Source: an uncultured bacterium
GTDB taxonomy: Bacteria > Bacillota > Clostridia > Lachnospirales > Lachnospiraceae
DNA: 42,981 nt
Assembly: GCA_947177425.1 (NCBI GenBank)
Contig: CAMWUN010000029.1
Span: 1-42,981 of the forward strand
Direction: 5' to 3'
Each line of letters opens with the position of its first letter. The first letter of the stretch is position 1. A program made the translations under genes and the position numbers. A model generated the notes under the pieces. It was not told the DNA's origin and made no database searches. It saw only the letters and a list, made by a program, of their open reading frames with translations. Of the stretch, positions 1-8,056 are shown one piece after another.

Positions 1-95
1 AGGAGTCCTCTGACAGACCCTGCTAAACTTAATGACATTGGGAGTGAACAGTAACTATTTCCCTGGTTATATTATAGAAATTAACAAAAAATTAA

Positions 96-123
96 TTGAC
101 AAATCGCCAATATATGGTAAAAT
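96..123 (+). promoter_or_regulatory. sigma-A-type promoter of the ROK regulator gene
   Basis: A perfect -35 TTGACA (96-101) is followed after 16 bases by TAAAAT (118-123), which matches five of six positions of the -10 consensus. It points to the ROK gene starting at 225 and leaves a leader of about 95 bases. The leader includes the short self-complementary run CGTTAACG (193-200), which could be an operator, but I see no long hairpin. Confidence 0.6.
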
Positions 124-224
124 AACTTTTGTAAAATCTTTTATAAATGGTAAGCGCGGATGAAGGGGATGAACGCTTTCCGGACAATAAATCGTTAACG
201 AGTTCATCCAGTTAGGAGGAATGT

Positions 225-1370
225 ATGAAAACAATCGGCGGAGGTGTAGAAATTAAAAGGCTTAATCGGATTCGGACGATGCAGTATATCCTTGACGCCA
301 AGATGGTATCGCGGCAGGAGATTGCCGCCGCGCTGGGATTCAGTATGCCGACCGTTCTGCAGAATGTTGCAGACCTGATTGAATGCGGGCTGGTATGTGA
401 GGCCGGCGAATATGGCTCCACCGGGGGACGGAAGGCAAAGGCGCTTTCCATCCGTGAGGGTGTGCGCTGTGCAATTGGTGTGGAGATTACCGCCCATCAT
501 TTACATATGGTTCTGTCGGATCTGAACCAGAAGGTATTGGATATCGTTTCCTACCGGTTTCCTTACCAGAATACCCAGGAGTATTATGTGAAACTGGGGG
601 ATATGGTGCAGGAATTCGTGAAAAAGAACAAACTGGGCACGGAAAACAGCTACACACTCATTGGGGTGGGCTTTTCCCTTCCGGGGATTCTGGACCAGAA
701 TCATGGAATTTTACTGCAGTCCCATGCATTGGGCGTATCCAATATAAATCTGGGACAGTTTTCCTACAATATCCCTTACAATACCTGTTTTGACAATGAT
801 GCCAACAACGCCGCCTATGCGGAAATAACGGACAAGCAGCAGAACACGATTTACCTTTCCCTGAATGACACCGTGGGCGGGGCCACTTATATCAACGGGA
901 GTATCTATCAGGGAGATCATTATAAGAGCGCAGAGTTCGGGCATATGGTAATTGTTCCCAACGGGGAAAAGTGCTACTGTGGAAAGAGGGGATGTCTGGA
1001 TGCTTACTGTTCGGCGCGTGTTTTGAAGCGGAACGGGGAAGGCACACTGGAGCAGTTTTTTGAGGATTTAAATAATGGCGTTCCCGAAAATGAACGGATA
1101 TGGGGCGCTTATCTGGAACACCTGGCGCTGGCAGTCTCCAATCTGCGCATGGCCTATGACTGTGATATTATTCTGGGCGGCAATATTGGCGGCAATATGG
1201 AAGGGCATATGTATATATTTGAAGAAAAACTGCGGAAATATAATAATTTTGACTATGACACCTCCTACATACATCTGGGCAGGCATAAACGGGAATGTTC
1301 GGCTATCGGCGCCGCAAGGCTTATGCAGGATCAGTATATTGAAAAGATAGAGACATTTTCCGTAAACTAA
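225..1370 (+). CDS. ROK-family transcriptional regulator (NagC/XylR type)
   Basis: The protein has 381 residues, the usual size for ROK repressors. Residues ~10-65 form a winged helix-turn-helix (RQEIAAALGFSMPTVLQNVADL) followed by the wing GSTGGRKAKAL. Residues ~80-375 are the sugar-kinase-like ROK fold, with the zinc-site signature CYCGKRGCLDAYCS after the EFGHM motif. Such proteins repress sugar genes and release DNA when a sugar or sugar phosphate binds. The ATG at 225 follows TTAGGAGGA closely, a strong ribosome site. The next genes are for signal transduction rather than sugar use, so it is probably a separate transcription unit whose target is not visible here. The ligand cannot be predicted from sequence alone. 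Family assignment is secure, specificity unknown. Confidence 0.9.
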   Translation: MKTIGGGVEIKRLNRIRTMQYILDAKMVSRQEIAAALGFSMPTVLQNVADLIECGLVCEAGEYGSTGGRKAKALSIREGVRCAIGVEITAHHLHMVLSDLNQKVLDIVSYRFPYQNTQEYYVKLGDMVQEFVKKNKLGTENSYTLIGVGFSLPGILDQNHGILLQSHALGVSNINLGQFSYNIPYNTCFDNDANNAAYAEITDKQQNTIYLSLNDTVGGATYINGSIYQGDHYKSAEFGHMVIVPNGEKCYCGKRGCLDAYCSARVLKRNGEGTLEQFFEDLNNGVPENERIWGAYLEHLALAVSNLRMAYDCDIILGGNIGGNMEGHMYIFEEKLRKYNNFDYDTSYIHLGRHKRECSAIGAARLMQDQYIEKIETFSVN

Positions 1371-1376
1371 TGTCCT

Positions 1377-1394
1377 ATTGCCGAAGGCAATTTT
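1377..1394 (+). terminator. weak candidate terminator after the ROK gene
   Basis: Six-base arms ATTGCC and GGCAAT enclose the loop GAA and are followed by a short T run. The stem begins seven bases after the ROK stop codon. The stem is short and the T run is only three to four bases, so termination may be partial. Confidence 0.45.
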
Positions 1395-1459
1395 CGATGG
1401 ATTTTTGCATGATAGTAACCACTGGTTGAGGATTATCCAGAAGAATAAACGGCTGGTTA

Positions 1460-1487
1460 TTGACGATAAGAATTCGGTTGTGATAAT
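1460..1487 (+). promoter_or_regulatory. promoter of the chemosensory locus
   Basis: TTGACG (1460-1465) and GATAAT (1482-1487) each match five of six consensus bases and are separated by 16 bases. It would start transcription near 1494, about 60 bases before the Hpt gene. It is the best promoter-like sequence ahead of the locus. Confidence 0.55.
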
Positions 1488-1553
1488 ATGGAGTCATCGG
1501 GTCTTAGTACCTGCAAAACAGGTGGAAGAATTAGGGAAAAGAGGAATAGTGAT

Positions 1554-1925
1554 ATGGACGAGAAATTCAGGAAGCAGATGGAAGAAAATGGAGCAGACGT
1601 AAACACAACCCTGAAGAGGTTCATGGGGAATGAAGCATTGTACATGAAATTCATTGTAAAGTTTCTGGACGATAAGAATTTTGACGGCATTGCTGACAGC
1701 CTGGCACAGGGCAATTATGAAGGGGCATTCAACAGCGCCCATACTTTAAAGGGCGTAGCCGCCAACTTAGGGCTGGACCCGGTAAGTGCAGGCGCCTCGA
1801 GGATTACAGAATTACTGCGAAACAAAGCGCCTGAGGATGTGGATGTGGAAAAAGTAAATGAAAGTAAAGATGAACTGGAAAAGGCATATAATCTTTTCAA
1901 AACAATAATTGGAGAAAATAGGTAG
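1554..1925 (+). CDS. Hpt-domain phosphotransfer protein
   Basis: This is a 123-residue single-domain histidine phosphotransfer protein. The motif AHTLKGVAANLGL contains the predicted phosphorylated histidine, about residue 63, and the rest fits a four-helix bundle. It would pass phosphate between receiver domains in a multistep relay. An in-frame ATG lies upstream at 1488, but the ATG at 1554 is preferred because AGAGGAATA lies just before it and the domain begins there. It is the first gene of the chemosensory locus. Likely partners are the receiver domains of the response regulators at 2023 and 4672 and the kinase at 3184; the kinase itself has no receiver, so the direction of the relay is not fixed by sequence. 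Confidence 0.87.
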   Translation: MDEKFRKQMEENGADVNTTLKRFMGNEALYMKFIVKFLDDKNFDGIADSLAQGNYEGAFNSAHTLKGVAANLGLDPVSAGASRITELLRNKAPEDVDVEKVNESKDELEKAYNLFKTIIGENR

Positions 1926-1955
1926 CGCAGTTGTGCATCTATAGCCAGAAATGAA

Positions 1956-1984
1956 TTGACATTTTTATTTAAAAATGGTAATTT
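1956..1984 (+). promoter_or_regulatory. possible internal promoter before the HD-GYP regulator
   Basis: A perfect TTGACA (1956-1961) sits 62 bases before the next start codon, with TAATTT 17 bases downstream as a poor -10. It lies in the 97-base gap between the Hpt gene and the HD-GYP gene. The good -35 and weak -10 would suit an activated or weak promoter, but this is tentative. Confidence 0.4.
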
Positions 1985-2022
1985 AGAAAGTAAGGAAATT
2001 ACATAGTAGATGAGGAGAGGTC

Positions 2023-3108
2023 ATGCAGAAACAACAGATATTAATCGTTGATGATGAAGAAATCAACCGCGTTATATTAAAAGGATTATTTCAGGATGAA
2101 TATGCAGTTACAGAGGCTGCAAACGGACAGGAAGCGATTGCGCAGATAGAGAGCGGTACTGAATTCATATTAGTTTTGCTGGATATCGTTATGCCTGTCA
2201 TGAACGGTTTCGGGGTATTGCAGTACATGAAAGAACATGACCTGCTTGAGAAGACTCCCGTTATCCTGATTACAGGAGAGACCGTAATTGACAGTGAGGA
2301 TCAGGCTTATTCTTTTGGCGTGGCGGATGTAATGCATAAACCGTTTTATCCTCATATTGTTAAGCGCAGAGCTAAGAATATTATTGAATTATATCAGAAT
2401 AAACATTATATGCAGGAGCGCCTTAAAGAGCAGGAGGAGGCCATCAGGGAACAGGAGAAGCAGATTCGGGAGAGCAATGAATTCATGATTGACGCGCTCA
2501 GTTCCGTGGTTGAATTCAGAAGCCTTGAGACAGGAGAACACACCAGGCGTATCAAGTATTTCACCAGGATTATGCTGAAATATCTTATGAAATATTTCCC
2601 CAAATACGGCATAACGCCTGAACAGGTGGATGAAATTTCCAGGGCATCAGCGCTGCATGATATTGGCAAGATAGGTATTCCTGACGCAATTTTGTTAAAG
2701 CCGGGACGTCTGACGCCGGAGGAATTTGAAATCATGAAGACCCATACAACGATTGGGTGCGATATCTTGGATAAGTTCCGTGACAAGCAGACAGGTGATT
2801 TTTTCCGTTACTGTTATGAAATATGCCGCCACCACCATGAGAGATGGGATGGTAACGGTTATCCTGACCATCTGGTGGGAGATGATATTCCTATCAGTGC
2901 ACAGATTGTTGCAGTAGCAGATGTTTATGATGCATTGGTAAGCCCAAGGGTGTATAAGAGTATGTATGCTAACAACATAGCGTACGATATGATTATGAAT
3001 GGAGAATGCGGGCAGTTTTCACCTGATGTATTGGAATGTTTCGCGCTTGCCAAGGAAGATTTCTTCAACATTGTGGAAGTAATTAAGATGTTTGACTTTT
3101 CGTCATGA
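2023..3108 (+). CDS. response regulator with REC and HD-GYP domains (predicted c-di-GMP phosphodiesterase)
   Basis: The protein has 361 residues. Residues ~4-120 are a receiver domain with the acidic pair D10-D11, the predicted phosphorylation site D54 (LLDIVMP) and the conserved lysine in HKPF. A charged coiled coil (~125-160) leads to an HD-GYP domain (~165-350) with intact HDIGKIGIPD (H212, D213), HHERWDGNGYP (GYP at 279-281) and VADVYDAL. HD-GYP enzymes hydrolyse cyclic di-GMP to pGpG or GMP, so phosphorylation should control second-messenger breakdown. The ribosome site GAGGAGAGG precedes the ATG. Every metal-ligand motif I can check is present, in clear contrast to the related protein at 4672. 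It ends just before a strong terminator. Confidence 0.93.
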   Translation: MQKQQILIVDDEEINRVILKGLFQDEYAVTEAANGQEAIAQIESGTEFILVLLDIVMPVMNGFGVLQYMKEHDLLEKTPVILITGETVIDSEDQAYSFGVADVMHKPFYPHIVKRRAKNIIELYQNKHYMQERLKEQEEAIREQEKQIRESNEFMIDALSSVVEFRSLETGEHTRRIKYFTRIMLKYLMKYFPKYGITPEQVDEISRASALHDIGKIGIPDAILLKPGRLTPEEFEIMKTHTTIGCDILDKFRDKQTGDFFRYCYEICRHHHERWDGNGYPDHLVGDDIPISAQIVAVADVYDALVSPRVYKSMYANNIAYDMIMNGECGQFSPDVLECFALAKEDFFNIVEVIKMFDFSS

Positions 3109-3120
3109 AAGTGATACCAG

Positions 3121-3158
3121 GCAGCAAAAAACATTACGTTTTTTGCTGCTCGTTTTTT
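3121..3158 (+). terminator. strong rho-independent terminator inside the locus
   Basis: A perfect 12-bp stem (3121-3132 with 3138-3149) has a five-base loop ATTAC and is followed by TCG and six T residues (3153-3158). It sits 12 bases after the HD-GYP regulator and 26 bases before the kinase start, leaving no room for an ordinary promoter between them. Confidence 0.88.
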
Positions 3159-3183
3159 GGACTGTGTCCCAAGGAGGAGTAGG

Positions 3184-4653
3184 ATGGAGGCAAGGGGAGA
3201 CGAAATAGAGGCCAGAGCGTTCCCGGACGAGGATTTCCCAGACGGAATTTTCCCTGTAGAGGAGGCTCTTGAAATTATATTGATGTTTGACCGGACGGGG
3301 AAGATTTCCTATGCAAATGCAGCGGCCAGACGGAAGCTTAAGTATACGGATGATTTGTGCGGCAGGCATATCAGCGATGTATTCCCGGGAACATTCCGGC
3401 AGGGGGAGGACAGCGGCGGTGTAGAAGAAGTGGCGCTGGACGAGATGCAGAACCTTGTGGCATACCGAAGCAACACCACCTGTTTTCCCGTGGAAGGCAG
3501 AGTGATAAAGAGCAGATGCCGGGATATGTACATATGTATGGCCCATGACATATTGGAGAAAGAATTTTTAAGCCGGGAAATCGAACGGATACGGGAAGAG
3601 TCCCAGCAGGCAATGAAGGTCAAGTCGGAATTTGTGGCGAATGTCACCCATGAACTCCGCACGCCGGTTAACGGGATTCTGGGCAATGTCAGGGAAATGC
3701 TGGAATGGGAGATGGATGCCAGGACAGAAAGGTATCTGCACCTGATTGAGCGCTGTTGCGGCGATATGAATAAAATCATCAATAATATTCTGGACTTTTC
3801 CAAACTTGAGGCAGGAAAATTTAATCTGGAAATGCGCAGATTCCATTTCAGGAATATGATTGATTATGTAAAGAGCAACCATATTAACAGGATGAATGAA
3901 AAAGGGCTTGATTTTTTCATAACCGTGTCGCCCCTGATACCGGAATATATTATCGGGGACGAACTGCGGATCGTGCAGATTCTCAATAACCTGCTTTCCA
4001 ATGCCCAGAAGTTTACAGCCTTTGGCAAGATTACCCTGGAGGTATTCATGACGGCACAGGTGAACGACCGGATGGAATTATTCTTTATCGTATCGGATAC
4101 CGGAATAGGGATTGACGAGGGGGATAAAGATAAATTATTCCAAAGTTTTTCACAGGTGGACGCGTCCATTTCCAGAAAATACGGGGGCACAGGGTTAGGC
4201 CTTAATATCTGTAAGCAGCTTGTGGAGCTAATGGGCGGAAGAATTGAAGTGGAGAGCGAGAAGAACAAGGGAAGCCATTTTTCCTTTTCCATATGGGCAG
4301 GCGTCTGCGAAGGAGAAGCAGGAACCATACAAAAACCTGACGAAAGAAGAGACTTGAAGGTATCGCCAATGCCGGGCGCTTCCCCGGCTGAGGGGGAGGA
4401 TACGGAAAATATCAGGAAATTCGGAACCCGTGAAAACCAGGAGAACCTTAAGAGGATTCTGTCAAAGCTGATTCTCTGTGTGGAGATGGAGAATTGGGAG
4501 AAAGCGGAAATGTTTATGGAAACAGTCAGGCAGTTGACAGAAGAAGCGCCCAGAGAGGTGAAACGTGTCACTTTAAGGATGAAGATGGCACTCCAGAAAG
4601 AAAATTATGACAAGGTAATTGCGGAATATGAAGAATTAAACAATTTCCTGTAA
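3184..4653 (+). CDS. PAS-domain histidine kinase with helical C-terminal extension
   Basis: The 489-residue kinase shows no transmembrane segment and should be cytoplasmic. Residues ~25-70 resemble a PAS sensor domain. HisKA follows with FVANVTHELRTP (predicted phosphorylated H156). The ATPase domain has the N box NNLLSNAQKFT, the G1 box VSDTGIGID and YGGTGLGLNICKQL. A further ~70-residue helical tail (after ~residue 415) has the spacing of an Hpt bundle (ENWEKAEMF...KENYDKVIAEYEEL) but no histidine in the expected place; there is no receiver domain. The start at 3184 is chosen because AAGGAGGAGTAGG directly precedes it; an upstream in-frame GTG/TTG extension would overlap the terminator. The gene downstream begins 18 bases after the stop. 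The signal is unknown. Confidence 0.88.
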   Translation: MEARGDEIEARAFPDEDFPDGIFPVEEALEIILMFDRTGKISYANAAARRKLKYTDDLCGRHISDVFPGTFRQGEDSGGVEEVALDEMQNLVAYRSNTTCFPVEGRVIKSRCRDMYICMAHDILEKEFLSREIERIREESQQAMKVKSEFVANVTHELRTPVNGILGNVREMLEWEMDARTERYLHLIERCCGDMNKIINNILDFSKLEAGKFNLEMRRFHFRNMIDYVKSNHINRMNEKGLDFFITVSPLIPEYIIGDELRIVQILNNLLSNAQKFTAFGKITLEVFMTAQVNDRMELFFIVSDTGIGIDEGDKDKLFQSFSQVDASISRKYGGTGLGLNICKQLVELMGGRIEVESEKNKGSHFSFSIWAGVCEGEAGTIQKPDERRDLKVSPMPGASPAEGEDTENIRKFGTRENQENLKRILSKLILCVEMENWEKAEMFMETVRQLTEEAPREVKRVTLRMKMALQKENYDKVIAEYEELNNFL

Positions 4654-4671
4654 TTGGAAGGAGACAGGCAG

Positions 4672-5733
4672 ATGGCTCATGGGAATAAAGATTCCTCTAA
4701 GGCGGAGATTCTTATTATAGATGATGTGGAATTGAACAGGGAAATCCTGAAAGAGATTATCAGCGATATGGGGGAGAGCCCTTTTCTGGCGGAGAGCGGC
4801 GAACAGGCGCTTGAAATGCTGGAAAGCTGGAAGCCCCAGTTGATTCTGACAGATATTTCCATGCCGGGAATGGATGGGTATGAGTTATGTAAAATTCTGA
4901 AAAAGGGTGAGAAGACCCGGAATATTCCGGTTATTTTCATTTCGGCTTTCAGTGAACCGGAAGATATCATTGAAGGATTTTCTTTAGGCGGGGAGGATTA
5001 TATTACAAAGCCCTTTATACCGGAAGTGGTGCAGGCCCGGGTGGGGGTTCACCTGCGGCTGTATGAGGCAAAGCGTGAACTGATGGAGTCCAACAGGAAG
5101 CTTCAGGTTTCTGTTAATGAACAGCTCAGACAGATAGAACTGGAGAAGAAGAACATACTATATGCAATGGCCAATATTGCAGCACAGGATATGGATTATG
5201 AAAAGGAGCATATGAAACGGCTGGGACGCAACTGCGGGATTCTGGCACAGGGGATGCAGCTATCCCCCATGTTTGAGAATAAGATTTCCGATACCTATAT
5301 TGACACTATAGAACTGGCGGCGCCGCTTTGTAATATAGGGAATATCGGCATCCCCAAAGAGATTCTGTCGAAGAAGACGGAACTGACGGAGGATGAAGAA
5401 GCTGTTATGAGGAATCATACCAGCATTGGCGGGAAGCTTTTAAGAGATCTCAATATCAACAGCGATTACAATGATTTTATTGCAACGTCCATGGATGTTG
5501 CCCTGTATCATCATGAAAACTGGGATGGAAGCGGATATCCAAATGGACGTGCCGGGGCGGAAATCCCCCTTGCTGCGCAGATTGTTGCAGTGGCCGGAAG
5601 ATATTGCGAACTTACCGGAAAGGAAGGGTATTCCAGACAGGAAGCTCTGGCAGTTATGGAAAAAGAAGCCGGGCAGAAATTTAATCCGGATATTTATAAG
5701 ATTTGCAATAAAATATCGCGTCAATTATGCTGA
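4672..5733 (+). CDS. response regulator with REC and degenerate HD-GYP domain
   Basis: The protein has 353 residues. The receiver domain (~12-130) has D17-D18, predicted phosphorylation site D61 (LTDISMPG) and a lysine in TKPF. A coiled coil leads to an HD-GYP-like domain. The general fold and HHENWDGSGYP remain, but the HD pair is replaced by C220-N221 in LCNIGNIGIP, the following lysine is N224, and VADVYDAL has become VAGRYCEL. These are metal or catalytic positions of the active family, so it is probably not a phosphodiesterase and may instead bind c-di-GMP or a partner protein. The ATG at 4672 follows GGAAGGAG; a TTG at 4654 is less likely. It is tightly linked to the kinase at 3184. Confidence 0.88.
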   Translation: MAHGNKDSSKAEILIIDDVELNREILKEIISDMGESPFLAESGEQALEMLESWKPQLILTDISMPGMDGYELCKILKKGEKTRNIPVIFISAFSEPEDIIEGFSLGGEDYITKPFIPEVVQARVGVHLRLYEAKRELMESNRKLQVSVNEQLRQIELEKKNILYAMANIAAQDMDYEKEHMKRLGRNCGILAQGMQLSPMFENKISDTYIDTIELAAPLCNIGNIGIPKEILSKKTELTEDEEAVMRNHTSIGGKLLRDLNINSDYNDFIATSMDVALYHHENWDGSGYPNGRAGAEIPLAAQIVAVAGRYCELTGKEGYSRQEALAVMEKEAGQKFNPDIYKICNKISRQLC

Positions 5734-5771
5734 ACGGGATAATTTCATTATTTTGACGGAGGATTTGAAGG

Positions 5772-6584
5772 GTGATTACGGATGAGGAGTTTCGAAGAAT
5801 ATCAGTCTATATGAAAGACCGTTATGGTATAGACTTAAGCCAGAAGAAGGTAATTGTAAACGGACGGCTGGAGAACTATATGAAAGGGGAGCGGTGGAAT
5901 AATTTTCATGAGTATATGGATGCGGTTGAAAGAGATAAATCAGGTGAACTGGAAAAAATACTTGTAAATTTCCTTACAACCAATCATACTTATTTTATGA
6001 GGGAATTCGAGCACTTTGAATATTTTAAGCATACAGTGCTCCCCTGGCTTAAAGAGAAAGAGGCCAGGAACAGGGATCTGCGCATCTGGTGCGGTGCGGC
6101 TTCCACCGGGGAGGAACCTTATATGATTGCCATGGTCATAGCGGATTTCTTTGGAGTGGAACGGGGACAGTGGGATACCAAGATACTGGCAACTGATATT
6201 TCTACCAAAGTATTAAGGCAGGCTATGGCGGGCGTTTACAGGGCTGAGCAGCTTAAAAACCTTCCGGAACAGTGGAAAAGGCATTTTTTTAAAGCTATTG
6301 CCGGCGGGGCACAGTATAAGGTGACAGATGAATTGAAACAGGAAGTTATCTTCCGGCAGTTCAATCTGATGGACCGGATCCCTTTTAAAAGAAAAATGCA
6401 TACTATATTTTTGCGCAATGTTATGATATATTTTGATGAGAAGACAAAACAGGAGCTGGTTCAGAGGATTTATGATGTTCTTGAGCCGGGAGGTTATCTT
6501 TTTATAGGAACCACCGAGACATTAAACAGGAACACTACGCCTTTTGAGATTATCCAGCCGTCAATTTTCCGTAAGAGGGAGTAA
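5772..6584 (+). CDS. cheR: chemotaxis protein methyltransferase CheR
   Basis: The 270-residue enzyme transfers methyl groups from S-adenosylmethionine to glutamates of chemoreceptors, setting adaptation. It shows the N-terminal helical domain, the TTNHTYFMRE motif usual at the domain junction, and the SAM-binding WCGAASTGEEPYMIA. The start is a GTG (5772), supported by GGAGGA eight bases upstream; no suitable ATG precedes the domain. It opens the CheR-CheB-CheY-CheA-CheW-receptor series. Its substrate is presumably the receptor at 10810, which has no visible C-terminal CheR-docking pentapeptide. Confidence 0.95.
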   Translation: MITDEEFRRISVYMKDRYGIDLSQKKVIVNGRLENYMKGERWNNFHEYMDAVERDKSGELEKILVNFLTTNHTYFMREFEHFEYFKHTVLPWLKEKEARNRDLRIWCGAASTGEEPYMIAMVIADFFGVERGQWDTKILATDISTKVLRQAMAGVYRAEQLKNLPEQWKRHFFKAIAGGAQYKVTDELKQEVIFRQFNLMDRIPFKRKMHTIFLRNVMIYFDEKTKQELVQRIYDVLEPGGYLFIGTTETLNRNTTPFEIIQPSIFRKRE

Positions 6585-6587
6585 GGT

Positions 6588-7616
6588 ATGAGAGCAATCA
6601 GAGTTTTAATAGTAGAGGATTCAATTGTATTTCGGGAATTGCTGGTTCAGAACCTGAGCAGGGACCCTGCCATACAGGTGGTGGCCACAGCCAGGGATCC
6701 CTTTGAAGCCCGGGATGCAATCCTGGCCCACAAGCCGGATGTTATGACGCTGGATGTGGAGCTTCCGCGGATGAGCGGAATTGAATTCCTGCGCAAACTG
6801 ATGCCTCAGTATCCGCTTCCGGTAGTTGTCATCAGTTCTTTAAGCGATAAGGTGTTCGACGCTCTGAATGCGGGGGCAGTGGATTTTGTTGCGAAGCCGG
6901 CTGTATCCAGCAGGGCGCAGCTTGAAGACTTTATCAGGAATGAACTGCTGGTTAAAATTAAGATTGCGTCTACAGCAAAAATAGGTAATATTAAAAAAGC
7001 AGTCATGGCCCAGGAGCATCAGCTTTCCGTCAGCGGAAAGAAAAATCTTATTGTGGCAATCGGAGCCTCTACAGGCGGTACAGAAGCGATTTTTGATGTG
7101 GTTAAAGATTTTGGGACGGACATTCCGGGGGTTGTGGTGGTACAGCATATGCCGCCGGGATTTACGGAGATGTATGCGAAAAGGCTCAATGACCAGTGCC
7201 GCATCCGGGTTAAGGAAGCGGTTACGGGCGACAGGGTAATGCCGGGAAGCATGCTGATTGCACCGGGAGGGGATATGCACATGCAGCTTGTGAAGATAAA
7301 CGGCGTTTACCATGTGGAATGTAAGAGAGGCCCTAAGGTAAACGGACACTGTCCGTCAGTTGATGTTTTGTTTGATTCCGTTGCAAAGGCGGCGGGGCCT
7401 GACGCGGTGGGGATTATCCTTACCGGAATGGGAGGAGACGGCGCAAAGGGGCTGCTGGCTATGAGAAAGGCCGGGGCAAGGACTATCGGACAGGATGAGT
7501 CCACATGCGTTGTATATGGAATGCCCAAAGTTGCATATGATCTGGGCGCAGTAGAACATCAGGAGAAACTTACTGATATTGCAAAAAGAACATATGCATT
7601 GCTAAATAAAATGTAA
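6588..7616 (+). CDS. cheB: chemotaxis response regulator protein-glutamate methylesterase CheB
   Basis: The 342-residue protein has an N-terminal receiver domain (D11, predicted phosphorylation site D56 in TLDVELPRMSG, lysine in AKPA) and a C-terminal methylesterase domain (~145-342) with the catalytic serine motif GASTGGTEAI, the histidine motif QHMPPGF and the aspartate motif GMGGDGAKG. It removes methyl groups from receptors after phosphorylation by CheA. It begins four bases after the cheR stop, indicating co-transcription and probably coupled translation. Length and motifs are typical. Confidence 0.96.
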   Translation: MRAIRVLIVEDSIVFRELLVQNLSRDPAIQVVATARDPFEARDAILAHKPDVMTLDVELPRMSGIEFLRKLMPQYPLPVVVISSLSDKVFDALNAGAVDFVAKPAVSSRAQLEDFIRNELLVKIKIASTAKIGNIKKAVMAQEHQLSVSGKKNLIVAIGASTGGTEAIFDVVKDFGTDIPGVVVVQHMPPGFTEMYAKRLNDQCRIRVKEAVTGDRVMPGSMLIAPGGDMHMQLVKINGVYHVECKRGPKVNGHCPSVDVLFDSVAKAAGPDAVGIILTGMGGDGAKGLLAMRKAGARTIGQDESTCVVYGMPKVAYDLGAVEHQEKLTDIAKRTYALLNKM

Positions 7617-7628
7617 AGGAGAAATGAT

Positions 7629-8021
7629 ATGAGGATTCTATTGGCGGAAGATGATTTTGCGACAAGGAAGTTTATGGTGAATTTCCTGTCAAAGTACGGT
7701 GAATGCGATGTGACTGTAGATGGAATGGAAGCAGTAGATGCATTCATGATGGCGCTGGAGGATGGGGAGCCTTATGATTTGGTGTGCCTTGACATCATGA
7801 TGCCGGTTATGGATGGATATCAGTCACTTATGGGCATTCGGAATCTGGAGAAACAAAGGAATATTCCAGAGGATCAGGCAGTGAAAGTCATCATGACCAC
7901 GGCCCTGAATGAAGAAAGAAATGTTAAAATGGCTTTTGAACTGGGCTGTACCATTTATTCAGGAAAGCCCATTGATCAGGAAAGATTCGAGCAGGCGCTT
8001 AAAAAGCTGAATCTGATCTGA
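7629..8021 (+). CDS. cheY: CheY-type single-domain response regulator
   Basis: This 130-residue stand-alone receiver has D8-D9, predicted phosphorylation site D55 (CLDIMMPVMDGYQ), the switch threonine in MTTALNEE and the lysine in SGKPID. It has no output domain and must act by binding a partner. AAAGGAGAAATGAT places a good ribosome site before the ATG. In flagellated bacteria CheY binds the motor switch; no motor gene is in this window, so here it could act on a different target, or serve as a phosphate sink. I use the name cheY from its place between cheB and cheA, not from any proven motor interaction. Confidence 0.87.
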   Translation: MRILLAEDDFATRKFMVNFLSKYGECDVTVDGMEAVDAFMMALEDGEPYDLVCLDIMMPVMDGYQSLMGIRNLEKQRNIPEDQAVKVIMTTALNEERNVKMAFELGCTIYSGKPIDQERFEQALKKLNLI

Positions 8022-8056
8022 CGAAAGAAAATGAAAATACAAGAAAGGAGAAGGAT

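Noticed and set aside
1378-1602. A 74-codon + strand open frame between the ROK and Hpt genes.
   Set aside because: It has no ribosome site, contains the promoter at 1460-1487 and overlaps the Hpt gene out of frame.
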